Below, piece after piece: positions 16,620 through 23,868 of a stretch of DNA of 40,088 nt. Position 1 is the stretch's first letter; each line of letters opens with the position of its first letter. The stretch comes from Curvibacter sp. GWA2_63_95 (GTDB lineage Bacteria > Pseudomonadota > Gammaproteobacteria > Burkholderiales > Burkholderiaceae_C), in NCBI GenBank assembly GCA_001795455.1, contig MGPB01000027.1:1-40088 (forward strand). The letters are read 5' to 3'. The position numbers and the translations under genes were made by a program. Under the pieces are notes generated by a model. It was given only the letters and a program-made list of their open reading frames with translations, was not told the DNA's origin and made no database searches.

Positions 16620-18713
16620 TCAATGGCTGTCACTGCGGGCGTAGCGCGCCATCAGTGCGGCCTGAGCCCCGTGCGCGGGAACATGCAGCCTATGCGGCAC
16701 CCGCTGGTAGCAGCCATCCGCACCCAAGTCCCAGGCATCCACGCCGTCGTGCAAATACGCCACCAGGCACTCATCCACGATGCGCTGGCGCAGCAGCGGG
16801 TCCGTCACCGGCCAGGCCAGCTCCACCCGGCGCACCATGTTGCGGTTCATCCAGTCGGCACTCGACAGGTACAGGTCTTCTACCGCGCCCTGGCGAAAAT
16901 AAAACACCCGGGAGTGCTCCAGAAACCGGCCGATCACCGAACGCACACGGATGTTTTCGGTGCGGCCCGGCACCTGCGCGGGCAGCATGCAGGCGCCGCG
17001 CACAATCAGGTCAATCTGCACACCCTGCGCGCCCGCACGCATCAGGCTGCGGATCAGGGCCTCATCGGTCAGCGAGTTCATTTTGGCTACGATGCGGGTG
17101 GACTCCCCGCGTGCGGCGGCGTCCCCCAGTGCATCGATCTTGGCCACCAGGTTGCGGTGCAAATGGAAGGGCGCCATCCACAACTTGGACAGACGGGGCA
17201 GCTTGCTCTGGCTGGCCAGATGCACAAACACATGCTCCATGTCGGTGGTGATGGCGGCATCTGCCGTCAAGTGGCTCAGGTCGGTATAGAGCTTGGCGGT
17301 GCGCGGGTTGTAGTTGCCGGTGGAGAGGTGCCCATAACGCTTGAGCGTCTTGCCCTCACGGCGGGTGATCAACATCATCTTGGCGTGCGTCTTCAGGCCC
17401 ACCACACCGTAGACCACTTGCGCACCGATCGACTCCAGCATCTCGGCCCAGTTGATATTGGCCTCTTCGTCAAAACGGGCCTTGAGTTCCACCACCACGG
17501 TCACTTCTTTGCCGCGGCGCACCGCTTCGCGTAGCAAGTCCATCAGCGCCGAATCAGCCCCGGTGCGATAAATGGTTTGCTTGATGGCCAGGACCTGCGG
17601 GTCGTTGACCGCTTCGCGCAAAAAGGCCAGCACGCCATCAAAGCTCTCAAACGGCTGGTGCATCAGGATGTCGCCCTGGCGCAGCTGCGCAAAGAGGGAC
17701 TGGCCCTGCTGGAGTTGCACGAGGTAGGACGGGCGGTAGGCGGGAAAGCACAGGTCGGGCCGGTTCACCAGGTCGATGAGCTGTGTGAGGCGCGCCAGGT
17801 TCACCGGACCATGCACGCGGTACAGCGCCTTGACCGGCAGCGCAAACTGCTTGAGCAAAAAGTCCGCCAGATGCTCGGAGCAACCGGCCGACACCTCCAG
17901 CCGCACGGCTTGGCCGTAGTGGCGGTGCACCAGACCCTGGCGCAAGGCGGTGCGCAGGTTTTGCACGTCATCCTCGTCCACCGCCAGGTCTGAGTGGCGC
18001 GTGACACGGAACTGCGAAAACTGCCCCACCGTGCGTCCCGGGAACAGGCTGTCCAGGTGCGCGCGGATGATGCTGGACAGCGACACAAACAGTGTGCGTT
18101 TGCCAGCCACCTTGTCGGGCATACGAATCAGGCGCGGCAGCACACGTGGCACTTTCACAATCGCAATTTCGTTCTCGCGCCCAAAAGCGTCTTTGCCGCT
18201 CAGGCGCACGATGAAGTTGAGTGACTTGTTGGCCACCTGCGGGAACGGATGTGCCGGGTCCAGTCCCACGGGAATCAGCAGCGGGCGCACCTCACGCTCG
18301 AAGTACTGGCGCACCCAGGCGCGTTGGGCGGCGCTGCGGTCGCCGTGCGACACGATGCGGATGCCTTCGCGCTCAAATGCCGGCATGAGCTGTTCGTTGA
18401 AGAGTGTGTACTGACGCGCCACCAGGGTGTGCAGGGCATCGGCCAGACGCTCGAAGGAGCCGACGGTGAACTGGCCTTTGTGGTCATTCGCCTGGCTGGC
18501 CGAGAGGTGCGGCTCGGCGCGCACTTCAAAAAACTCATCCAGGTTGCTGGAGACGATGCACAGAAAACGCAGGCGCTCCAGCAAGGGCACGTCATCGCGT
18601 TCGGCCCAGTTCAGTACCCGCTCATTAAATGCCAGCAGGCTGTGGTCGCGGTCCAGCAGGTCGGGGGCGGCCAACACGGGTTTGACAAAACGCTTGCGGA
18701 GAACGGACAACAT
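16620..18713 (-). CDS. ppk1: Polyphosphate kinase 1
   Basis: A 697-residue enzyme that reversibly polymerises the ATP gamma-phosphate into inorganic polyphosphate. The N-terminal domain opens with LLDRDHSLLAFNERVL. The two phospholipase-D-like catalytic domains follow. The first contains the autophosphorylated His at about 443 (GLKTHAKMML) and STGNYNPRTAKLYTD. The second contains the second conserved His in FLEHSRVFYF and SSADWMNRNM. Full length. An array of TGTCA-like units on the same strand lies just upstream, overlapping the end of the glycosyltransferase gene, so ppk can respond to phosphate limitation independently of the operon above it. sixA follows. Confidence 0.97.
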   Translation of the reverse strand: MLSVLRKRFVKPVLAAPDLLDRDHSLLAFNERVLNWAERDDVPLLERLRFLCIVSSNLDEFFEVRAEPHLSASQANDHKGQFTVGSFERLADALHTLVARQYTLFNEQLMPAFEREGIRIVSHGDRSAAQRAWVRQYFEREVRPLLIPVGLDPAHPFPQVANKSLNFIVRLSGKDAFGRENEIAIVKVPRVLPRLIRMPDKVAGKRTLFVSLSSIIRAHLDSLFPGRTVGQFSQFRVTRHSDLAVDEDDVQNLRTALRQGLVHRHYGQAVRLEVSAGCSEHLADFLLKQFALPVKALYRVHGPVNLARLTQLIDLVNRPDLCFPAYRPSYLVQLQQGQSLFAQLRQGDILMHQPFESFDGVLAFLREAVNDPQVLAIKQTIYRTGADSALMDLLREAVRRGKEVTVVVELKARFDEEANINWAEMLESIGAQVVYGVVGLKTHAKMMLITRREGKTLKRYGHLSTGNYNPRTAKLYTDLSHLTADAAITTDMEHVFVHLASQSKLPRLSKLWMAPFHLHRNLVAKIDALGDAAARGESTRIVAKMNSLTDEALIRSLMRAGAQGVQIDLIVRGACMLPAQVPGRTENIRVRSVIGRFLEHSRVFYFRQGAVEDLYLSSADWMNRNMVRRVELAWPVTDPLLRQRIVDECLVAYLHDGVDAWDLGADGCYQRVPHRLHVPAHGAQAALMARYARSDSH

Positions 18714-18730
18714 GAAAACCCACCCATTTG

Positions 18731-18781
18731 TGACATAACGGTGAAGAATTGTTGACGTCTAAGATGACAGTCGTGTGACAT
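18731..18781 (-). promoter_or_regulatory. Multi-unit Pho box array upstream of ppk
   Basis: On the minus strand TGTCA-like cores lie at 18780-18776 (TGTCA), 18769-18765 (TGTCA), 18757-18753 (CGTCA), 18746-18742 (CTTCA) and 18735-18731 (TGTCA). Spacings are 11, 12, 11 and 11 bp. The strongest pair sits inside or next to the 3' end of the glycosyltransferase gene, about 47 bp before the ppk ATG. Confidence 0.72.
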
Positions 18782-19829
18782 CTTTCACCAGCACCTGTGC
18801 GCTGGCCGGCACGGCGCGTGTCGGCACCAGGTGCCCCGCAAACAGCAATGCTGCATAGGCCCAGCCAAAGTGCAGGGCCCGCGCCCGCGCCTCGTGGCGC
18901 GGCACCGACAGTGCGCCGTACCAGGCCTGCGTCAGATCCGCATGCAATACGCCCCCTTGCGCTGGCGCACCCACCACCTCGTTGGGTCCTTCCACGGGAT
19001 AGGCCGCCACGGGTGTGCCGCAAGCCATGGCCTCCAGCATCACCAGGCCAAAGGTCTCGGAGCGGCTGGGCATCACAAACACATCGGCTGCGGCATAGAC
19101 CCGGGCCAACTCGTCACGCGGCAACACGCCCAGCCAGCGCACATGGGGGTAACGTGCTTTCAAGTCGGCTTCCAGCGGACCCACGCCGCAGACCACCTTG
19201 GTGCCCGGCACATCCATCTGCAAAAAGGCGTCAATGTTCTTCTCGTACGACACCCGCCCCACAAACAGTGACACCGGCCGTGCCAGCAGGCCCAGCGGGG
19301 CATACACACGCGGCTCCTCCTGGTAGGGGAACAACTGCACATCCACACCGTGCGTCCAGCTGCGCAGTTGGCGAAACCCCTGTGCGTCCAGCATGCGCAG
19401 CACACTGGGCGTGGGCACCATCACGCCCGATGAAGGCTTGTGGAAATGCCGAAACAGGGCATAGCCCATCCAGAGCGGGATCTTGAGCGCAGCCTGCAAG
19501 ATCTCGGGAAAGCGCGTGTGGTACGCGGTGGTGAAGGCCAGCTTGCGCTTGCGGCAATAGCTGCGCGCGGCCCAGCCCAGCGGGCCCTCGGTGGCCAGGT
19601 GGATGGCATCGGGCGCGCTGGCGTCCAGCATCTGCGCCAGGGCCTTGCCGGGTCGCACGGCCAAATCAATACCCGCGTAACCCGGGCAAGGCCGGGTCTT
19701 GAACAAGCCGGGGTGGATCACCTCCACCACATGACCCAGGCTTTCGAGCTCGCGCACCAGCTCCACCAGGGTGGTGACTACACCGTTGACCTGGGGTTGC
19801 CAGGCGTCGGTAATCAGGGCGAGTTTCAT
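18759..19829 (-). CDS. GT4-family glycosyltransferase, Agt-like (glycolipid synthesis)
   Basis: A 356-residue cytoplasmic GT-B enzyme of family GT4. The N-terminal acceptor domain begins ALITDAWQPQVNGV, a signature shared with SqdX- and Agt-type diacylglycerol glycosyltransferases, followed by HLATEGPLGWAAR. The C-terminal domain has FVGRVSYEKN and the E-x7-E donor motif in SETFGLVMLEAMACGTP. The family transfers sugars from nucleotide donors. Next to a PlcP-type phosphoesterase, the likely acceptor is diacylglycerol, giving phosphorus-free glycolipids; this is inferred. The ATG at 19829 overlaps the preceding stop by ATGA. Longer upstream readings lack the conserved N-terminus. Its 3' end carries part of the ppk Pho array. 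Confidence 0.82.
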   Translation of the reverse strand: MKLALITDAWQPQVNGVVTTLVELVRELESLGHVVEVIHPGLFKTRPCPGYAGIDLAVRPGKALAQMLDASAPDAIHLATEGPLGWAARSYCRKRKLAFTTAYHTRFPEILQAALKIPLWMGYALFRHFHKPSSGVMVPTPSVLRMLDAQGFRQLRSWTHGVDVQLFPYQEEPRVYAPLGLLARPVSLFVGRVSYEKNIDAFLQMDVPGTKVVCGVGPLEADLKARYPHVRWLGVLPRDELARVYAAADVFVMPSRSETFGLVMLEAMACGTPVAAYPVEGPNEVVGAPAQGGVLHADLTQAWYGALSVPRHEARARALHFGWAYAALLFAGHLVPTRAVPASAQVLVKDVTRLSS

Positions 19830-20695
19830 GCGTGGGTTTCCTGCAAAGCGGGGGTGGCCACCGCAGTGGCCGGTGGGGTGGGCGTGCCCGCCCAATAAAT
19901 GAGTTCGAGCTGACCGTCCAGGTGCTCCACCAGCGCGGTGCGGCTTTCCACCCAGTCGCCGTCGTTGCAGTACAACGTGCCGTCGATGGTGCGCATCTCG
20001 GCGTGGTGGATGTGGCCGCAGACCACACCGTCGTGGCCGCGGCGGCGCGCCTCATGGGCCACGGCCGTCTCGAAGTCGGTCACGTAGTTCAGCGCCTTCT
20101 TGACCTTGTGCTTCAGATACGCCGAGAGCGACCAGTACGGCAGCCCCATGCGCGCACGCAAGGTATTGAGGTAGCGGTTGAGCTTGAGGGTGAACTCGTA
20201 GGCGTTGTCGCCCAGGTAGGCCAGCCACTTGGCGCACTGGATCACGCCATCAAAGTAGTCGCCATGCGTAACCCAGAGCGTGCGGCCATCGGCCGTGGTG
20301 TGCACCGTGTCCTCATGCACCTCGATGCCGCCAAACTGGTGGCCCACAAAGGCACGGGCAAACTCGTCGTGGTTGCCGGGGATAAAGACCACACGGCAGC
20401 CCTTGCGTGCACGGCGCAGCAGCTTTTGCACCACGTCGTTGTGCGCCTGCGGCCAGTACCAGCGGCGGCGCAGTTGCCAGCCATCCACAATGTCGCCCAC
20501 CAGGTAGAGGTGGTCGCTGGGGTGGTGTTTCAAAAAGTCCAGCAGCGGCTTGGCTTGGCAGCCTGCGGTGCCCAGGTGGATGTCGGACACAAACACCGCG
20601 CGGTAGCGGCGGTGGCCCACCTCATCATCATCGGCTTCGGCGCCGGGCGCCAAACCTTGCCAGTTGGTGCCCAGAGCGTCGAAGGCGGTGCGCAT
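19826..20695 (-). CDS. plcP: PlcP-like metallophosphoesterase (phospholipase C of lipid remodelling)
   Basis: A 289-residue metallophosphoesterase with all metal ligands: D38 and H40 (SDIHLG), D68 (VGDIVDGW), N108 and H109 (PGNHDE), H144 (THGDYFD), H228 and H230 (CGHIHH). Genes of this shape are often labelled UDP-2,3-diacylglucosamine hydrolase. However, the segments DIHLGTAGCQ, DGWQLRRRWYWPQ and GLPYWSLSAYLKHKVK match my recollection of the PlcP group of rhizobia and marine bacteria, which cuts phosphatidylcholine-type lipids to diacylglycerol under phosphate starvation. Context supports this: it lies between an OlsB-like acyltransferase (1-bp stop/start overlap) and an Agt-like glycosyltransferase (4-bp overlap), behind a Pho box. 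LpxH remains the alternative. Confidence 0.78.
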   Translation of the reverse strand: MRTAFDALGTNWQGLAPGAEADDDEVGHRRYRAVFVSDIHLGTAGCQAKPLLDFLKHHPSDHLYLVGDIVDGWQLRRRWYWPQAHNDVVQKLLRRARKGCRVVFIPGNHDEFARAFVGHQFGGIEVHEDTVHTTADGRTLWVTHGDYFDGVIQCAKWLAYLGDNAYEFTLKLNRYLNTLRARMGLPYWSLSAYLKHKVKKALNYVTDFETAVAHEARRRGHDGVVCGHIHHAEMRTIDGTLYCNDGDWVESRTALVEHLDGQLELIYWAGTPTPPATAVATPALQETHA

Positions 20696-21522
20696 CAGGC
20701 CCCCAGAAAGTGCTTGCGGTAGCGGGCTGGCAAATCAGCGATGCGCATCAGCATCGGCAAGTCCGCCGAATTGAAGTCCGGGTCCCAGGCCGGCGCACCC
20801 AGCACCTTGGCGCCCAGACGCAGGTAGCCCTTGATCAGTGCGGGGGGCTCCACATCCAGCGTGCTGTCCAACTGGTCAATGGGCAGCGGCAGACGGGGCC
20901 GCACGTGGTACTCAATGGGGGCCAAGTGGGTGGCCTGCACCTGGCGCCAGATGCTGGCCGCCGCGTCGCCGCTCACCAGCCCGTTGTGCAGCATGGGCAC
21001 GCTGGCGCAGCCGATCATGGTGTCCAACTGGTTGCGCACCATGAACTCGGCCAGTGCGCCCCAGAGCGCCATGATGACGCCGCCGTGGCGGTGGTCCGGG
21101 TGCACGCAGCTGCGGCCCAGTTCCACCATGCGTTCGCGCATGCTGCGCAGGCGGGTCAGGTCAAATTCGGTGTCGCTGTAGAAACTGCCCACGCGCTTGG
21201 CCTGGGTAGGCGTGAGCACGCGGTAGGTGCCCACCACCTGGCCGCTGGCCTGGTCGCGCACGATCAGGTGCTCGCAGTAGTTGTCAAACAGGTCCACGTC
21301 GTGGCCGGCAATCGGGGTGTTCAGGCGTGCGCCCATTTCACCGGCAAACACATCAAAGCGCAGGCGCTGGGCGGCGCGCACTTCGTCCTGGTGGCGGGCC
21401 CAGGAGACCTGGATGCCGTTGCGCGCAGCGGCGGGGTCTGCAGCGCGCGCGGCTTGCACCGCGATCGGGTTCAGTGTGGGTGAGGCCAGCGTAGGCACGG
21501 TGGCGGCAGATGTTGTTGGCAT
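20695..21522 (-). CDS. olsB: OlsB-like GNAT N-acyltransferase (ornithine lipid synthesis)
   Basis: A 275-residue GNAT-fold protein of the Acetyltransf_5/OlsB type. It shows QRLRFDVFAGEMGA at about 52-65, CEHLIVRD, GQVVGTYRVL and ELGRSCVHPDHR at about 134-144. This order is characteristic of the enzyme that puts a 3-hydroxyacyl group on the ornithine alpha-amino group, the first step to ornithine lipid. Autoinducer-synthase-like or other N-acyl amino acid synthases are related alternatives. No OlsA-type acyltransferase is in the window. The ATG at 21522 has a strong AAGGAAGGGG ribosome-binding site. It heads a three-gene overlapping operon. A four-unit Pho box lies 52 bp upstream, in the region shared with arsR. 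Confidence 0.8.
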   Translation of the reverse strand: MPTTSAATVPTLASPTLNPIAVQAARAADPAAARNGIQVSWARHQDEVRAAQRLRFDVFAGEMGARLNTPIAGHDVDLFDNYCEHLIVRDQASGQVVGTYRVLTPTQAKRVGSFYSDTEFDLTRLRSMRERMVELGRSCVHPDHRHGGVIMALWGALAEFMVRNQLDTMIGCASVPMLHNGLVSGDAAASIWRQVQATHLAPIEYHVRPRLPLPIDQLDSTLDVEPPALIKGYLRLGAKVLGAPAWDPDFNSADLPMLMRIADLPARYRKHFLGA

Positions 21523-21573
21523 TCTTGTCCCCTTCCTTGAGCGTGATTGCACTGACCAGGGAGTGTGGGGAGC

Positions 21574-21617
21574 CCCTGTGACCCACACATGGCAGACGCG
21601 TGAAGTTTTTGTGACAT
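21574..21617 (-). promoter_or_regulatory. Pho box array upstream of the olsB-plcP-agt operon
   Basis: On the minus strand four units occur in exact 11-bp register: ATGTCAC at 21617, then CTTCA, TGCCA and GGTCA cores. Only the first is a perfect match, so the site is weaker than those of pstS or the EAL-GGDEF gene. The proximal edge is 52 bp before the ATG. Confidence 0.6.
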
Positions 21618-21636
21618 GGCGCCACCCCAGGTTTTT

Positions 21637-21664
21637 ATTTCAATAATTCAAGTATTATTGAAAT
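21637..21664. promoter_or_regulatory. ArsR operator candidate
   Basis: ATTTCAATAAT (21637-21647) and ATTATTGAAAT (21654-21664) form a perfect 11-bp inverted repeat with a 6-bp spacer. The TTCAA...TTGAA pattern is typical of ArsR-family sites. The palindrome ends at the base before the arsR ATG and contains a TATTAT (21653-21658) that could serve as the -10, so a bound repressor would block the promoter. Confidence 0.8.
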
Positions 21665-22009
21665 ATGAATGCCACTACCTTCGACGAAACCCAGGCCCTC
21701 AAGGCCCTGACCGCCCTGGCCCAGGCTCAGCGCCTGCGCGCCTTCAAGGCGCTGGTGGTAGCCGGCCCCGAGGGCCTGACCCCGGGCACCCTGGCCCAGC
21801 AGCTCGACAGCGCACCCAGCGCCCTGTCTTTCCATCTCAAAGAACTGGCCCACAGCGGGCTGGCGGACATTGAGCAGCGCGGACGCAACCTGATCTACCG
21901 CGCCAACTTTGCACAGATGAAAGGCCTGCTGGCCTATATGACCATGCACTGCTGCCAGGGCGAAAGCTGCGAGGTCACCGACAGCACGGCCAGCTGCAGC
22001 GATTGCTAG
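21665..22009 (+). CDS. arsR: Arsenite-responsive repressor ArsR
   Basis: A 114-residue winged-helix repressor of the ArsR/SmtB family that leaves DNA on binding As(III). The HTH spans LAQQLDSAPSALSFHLKEL and the wing RGRNLIYRA. The classical ELCVC site in the recognition helix is absent. Instead the cysteines lie at the C-terminus: C96 and C97, then C102 (HCCQGESC), then C111 and C114. This arrangement parallels the Acidithiobacillus ferrooxidans type (C95, C96, C102). The ATG follows the palindromic operator directly, and there is no Shine-Dalgarno sequence, so translation may be leaderless. It is the first gene of the ars cluster. Confidence 0.92.
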   Translation: MNATTFDETQALKALTALAQAQRLRAFKALVVAGPEGLTPGTLAQQLDSAPSALSFHLKELAHSGLADIEQRGRNLIYRANFAQMKGLLAYMTMHCCQGESCEVTDSTASCSDC

Positions 22010-22029
22010 GCCCCCCGTTCTTACATGCC

Positions 22030-22086
22030 AAACAGACCTCTAGCCCTTATGGAATAAGCGCAAGAAGCTACTGAATCCATAGCAAC
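22030..22086 (+). repeat. Dispersed repeat, copy 2 (between arsR and arsC)
   Basis: Near-identical to the copy at 10356: CTAGCCCTTATGGAATA, then GCGCAAGAAGCTA, then CATAGCAA. It fills much of the 103-bp gap between arsR and arsC. GCTA/TAGC near its 3' end could form a small hairpin. Confidence 0.78.
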
Positions 22087-22112
22087 CATCCACCTTCATT
22101 CCAGGAACTCCC

Positions 22113-22613
22113 ATGTCCAAATCCCCTTTGAACGTTCTCTTCTTGTGCACCCACAATTCGGCCCGCAGCATCCTGGCCGAGGCCACGCTCAACCACATCG
22201 GGGGTGGCCGCTTCCAAGGCTTCTCGGCCGGCAGCAGCCCGCGCGACAACCAGCAACCCAACCCCATCGGCTTGCAAACCCTGCGCAACGCCGGCATCAG
22301 CACAGATGGCCTGCGCAGCAAAAGCTGGGACGAATTCGCCCTGCCCGACGCACCACACATGGACCTGATCATCACCGTGTGCGACAACGCCGCCGGCGAG
22401 GTCTGCCCCTTCTGGCCCGGCAAACCGGCCACCGCGCACTGGGGTTATGCCGACCCGTCTGCCGGCGAGGGCAGCGATGTGGAAAAAGCAGAGGCCTTCA
22501 AACAGACCCTGCACGCCATTCGCCGCCGATTGGACTTGCTGGTGAATCTGCCGGCCGACAAGCTGGACGCGATGACGATTCAGCAAACCGCCAAAGACCT
22601 GAGCCACGCATGA
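22113..22613 (+). CDS. arsC: Arsenate reductase, low-molecular-weight phosphatase type
   Basis: A 166-residue cytoplasmic enzyme that reduces arsenate to arsenite, built on the LMW protein tyrosine phosphatase fold. The P-loop CTHNSARS (C-x5-R) carries the nucleophilic Cys at about 12. Further cysteines at VCDNAAGEVCPFWPG occupy the redox region of the ArsC proteins, and HWGYADPS is the Asp loop. The electron donor (thioredoxin, glutaredoxin or mycothiol-type) cannot be fixed from sequence. AGGAA precedes the ATG. It overlaps the aquaporin gene by ATGA. Confidence 0.92.
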   Translation: MSKSPLNVLFLCTHNSARSILAEATLNHIGGGRFQGFSAGSSPRDNQQPNPIGLQTLRNAGISTDGLRSKSWDEFALPDAPHMDLIITVCDNAAGEVCPFWPGKPATAHWGYADPSAGEGSDVEKAEAFKQTLHAIRRRLDLLVNLPADKLDAMTIQQTAKDLSHA

Positions 22614-23452
22614 GCGACAAGACGAAGTTGAAAACGGGTCATAGCGCCACCCCAGAAGCCTGGGCGGCAGAGCGTTCTGCGCAGGTCAAGGGGGAGCCCG
22701 CGCAGCGGGCGGAGGACACGGAGCAGAACGCGATGCCGCCCACGCGCCTCGCACCGCAGCGACTCGCTCAACAGCTACTCGCAGAATTCGTCGGCACCGC
22801 CGCCCTGCTCTGCGCCGTGATTGGCTCCGGCATCATGGCGCAACGCATCAGCGGCGGCAACGATGGCGTCGCCCTGCTGGCCAACACGCTGGCCACCGTG
22901 TTCGCGCTGTATGTGCTGATTGAAACCCTGGGCCCGGTGAGTGGTGCGCACTTCAACCCGCTGGTCACCCTCGTTATGTGGTCAAAACGGCAGTTAGCCC
23001 CCGAAAACAGTGCGCGAGCAGCTATGTTTTTCATAGCAGCACAACTCGCGGGTGCAGTGGCGGGTGCTGCCCTGGCCAACGCCATGTTCGAGCTGCCGCT
23101 GCTGCACTTCAGCCAGCACCTGCGCGGCGGCTGGGACGGCGCGGGCCAGTTCACCGGCTGGGGCCAGTGGGTGGCCGAGGCCGTGGCCACGGGCGGGCTG
23201 CTGTTCACCATCCTGCGCGCGCCCGAAGGCAAGGCCCCTGCTCTGGTGGCCTGCTACATCGGCGCAGCCTACTGGTTCACCGCCAGCACCTCGTTTGCCA
23301 ACCCCGCAGCCGTCATGGGCCGCATGTTCAGCGACACCTTTGCCGGCATTGCACCGGCCAGTGCCATCGGTTTTGTGCTGGCGCAAAGCGTGGGCGCATT
23401 GCTGGGCGTAGGCTTGGCACGCATACTTTCTCCCAAGAAAACTTCTGTATGA
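22610..23452 (+). CDS. aqpS: Aquaporin/aquaglyceroporin of the ars operon (AqpS-like)
   Basis: A 280-residue MIP-family channel with six membrane segments. AqpS-type channels let arsenite or other uncharged arsenic species diffuse out after arsenate reduction. The two pore motifs are NPL at about 116-118 (GAHFNPLVT, altered from NPA) and NPA at about 231-233 (FANPAAVMGRMF). The ATG at 22610 overlaps the arsC stop. A second ATG at 22733 (codon 42) would drop a polar, membrane-free N-terminal stretch encoded by GC-rich hairpin DNA (around CCCGCGCAGCGGG), and it too has a GGAG upstream. Residues of about 124-144 are encoded by a copy of the dispersed repeat. It overlaps arsC2 by four bases. Confidence 0.88.
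   Translation: MSDKTKLKTGHSATPEAWAAERSAQVKGEPAQRAEDTEQNAMPPTRLAPQRLAQQLLAEFVGTAALLCAVIGSGIMAQRISGGNDGVALLANTLATVFALYVLIETLGPVSGAHFNPLVTLVMWSKRQLAPENSARAAMFFIAAQLAGAVAGAALANAMFELPLLHFSQHLRGGWDGAGQFTGWGQWVAEAVATGGLLFTILRAPEGKAPALVACYIGAAYWFTASTSFANPAAVMGRMFSDTFAGIAPASAIGFVLAQSVGALLGVGLARILSPKKTSV
22984..23041 (+). repeat. Dispersed repeat embedded in the aquaporin gene
   Basis: AGTTAGCCCCCGAAAACAGT, then GCGCGAGCAGCTA, then CATAGCAG follow the order and spacing of the intergenic copies. It is translated in frame in the loop and helix after the first pore motif. Confidence 0.6.
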
Positions 23453-23868
23453 CCATCACCATCTTTCACAACCCCGCCTGCGGCACCTCGCGCAATACGC
23501 TGGCCATGATCCGCAACAGCGGCGTGGAGCCCACAGTCATTGAATACCTCAAGACCCCACCCACCAAGGCCCGCCTGCAAGCGTTGCTGGCCGCCATGGG
23601 CACCGGCCCCCGCCCCTTGCTGCGCGAAAAGGGCACACCCTATGCCGAGCTGGATCTGGCCAACGAGAAGTGGACCGACGACGAACTGCTGGACTGCATG
23701 CTGGCCCATCCCATCCTCATCAACCGCCCCGTGGTGGAAACACCCCTGGGCACCCGCCTGTGCCGCCCCTCCGAACTGGTGCTGGACCTTCTGCCCCAGG
23801 CCCAACAAGCCGCGTTTACCAAAGAAGACGGCGAAGCGGTGGTGAATGACAAAGGCGAACGTGTCTGA
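23449..23868 (+). CDS. arsC2: Arsenate reductase, glutaredoxin-dependent (plasmid R773 type)
   Basis: A 139-residue enzyme nearly collinear with the E. coli/R773 ArsC, unrelated to the phosphatase-type ArsC two genes upstream. It has the active-site Cys in [12 protein letters not shown] at about 12 and the anion-binding arginines in [19 protein letters not shown]. It uses glutathione and glutaredoxin to reduce arsenate. It overlaps the aquaporin stop by ATGA, and arsH by 23 bp at its 3' end. Two reductase families in one operon imply use of two thiol systems or recruitment from two sources. Confidence 0.96.
   Translation: MTITIFHNPACGTSRNTLAMIRNSGVEPTVIEYLKTPPTKARLQALLAAMGTGPRPLLREKGTPYAELDLANEKWTDDELLDCMLAHPILINRPVVETPLGTRLCRPSELVLDLLPQAQQAAFTKEDGEAVVNDKGERV

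Noticed and set aside
19826..20695. Plain LpxH (UDP-2,3-diacylglucosamine hydrolase) call
   Set aside because: Overlap with OlsB-like and Agt-like genes, a Pho box and PlcP-like segments favour the phospholipase reading, though LpxH cannot be excluded without a tree.
21553..21557. A further TGACC core toward olsB as a fifth PhoB unit
   Set aside because: It falls out of the 11-bp register of the other four units.
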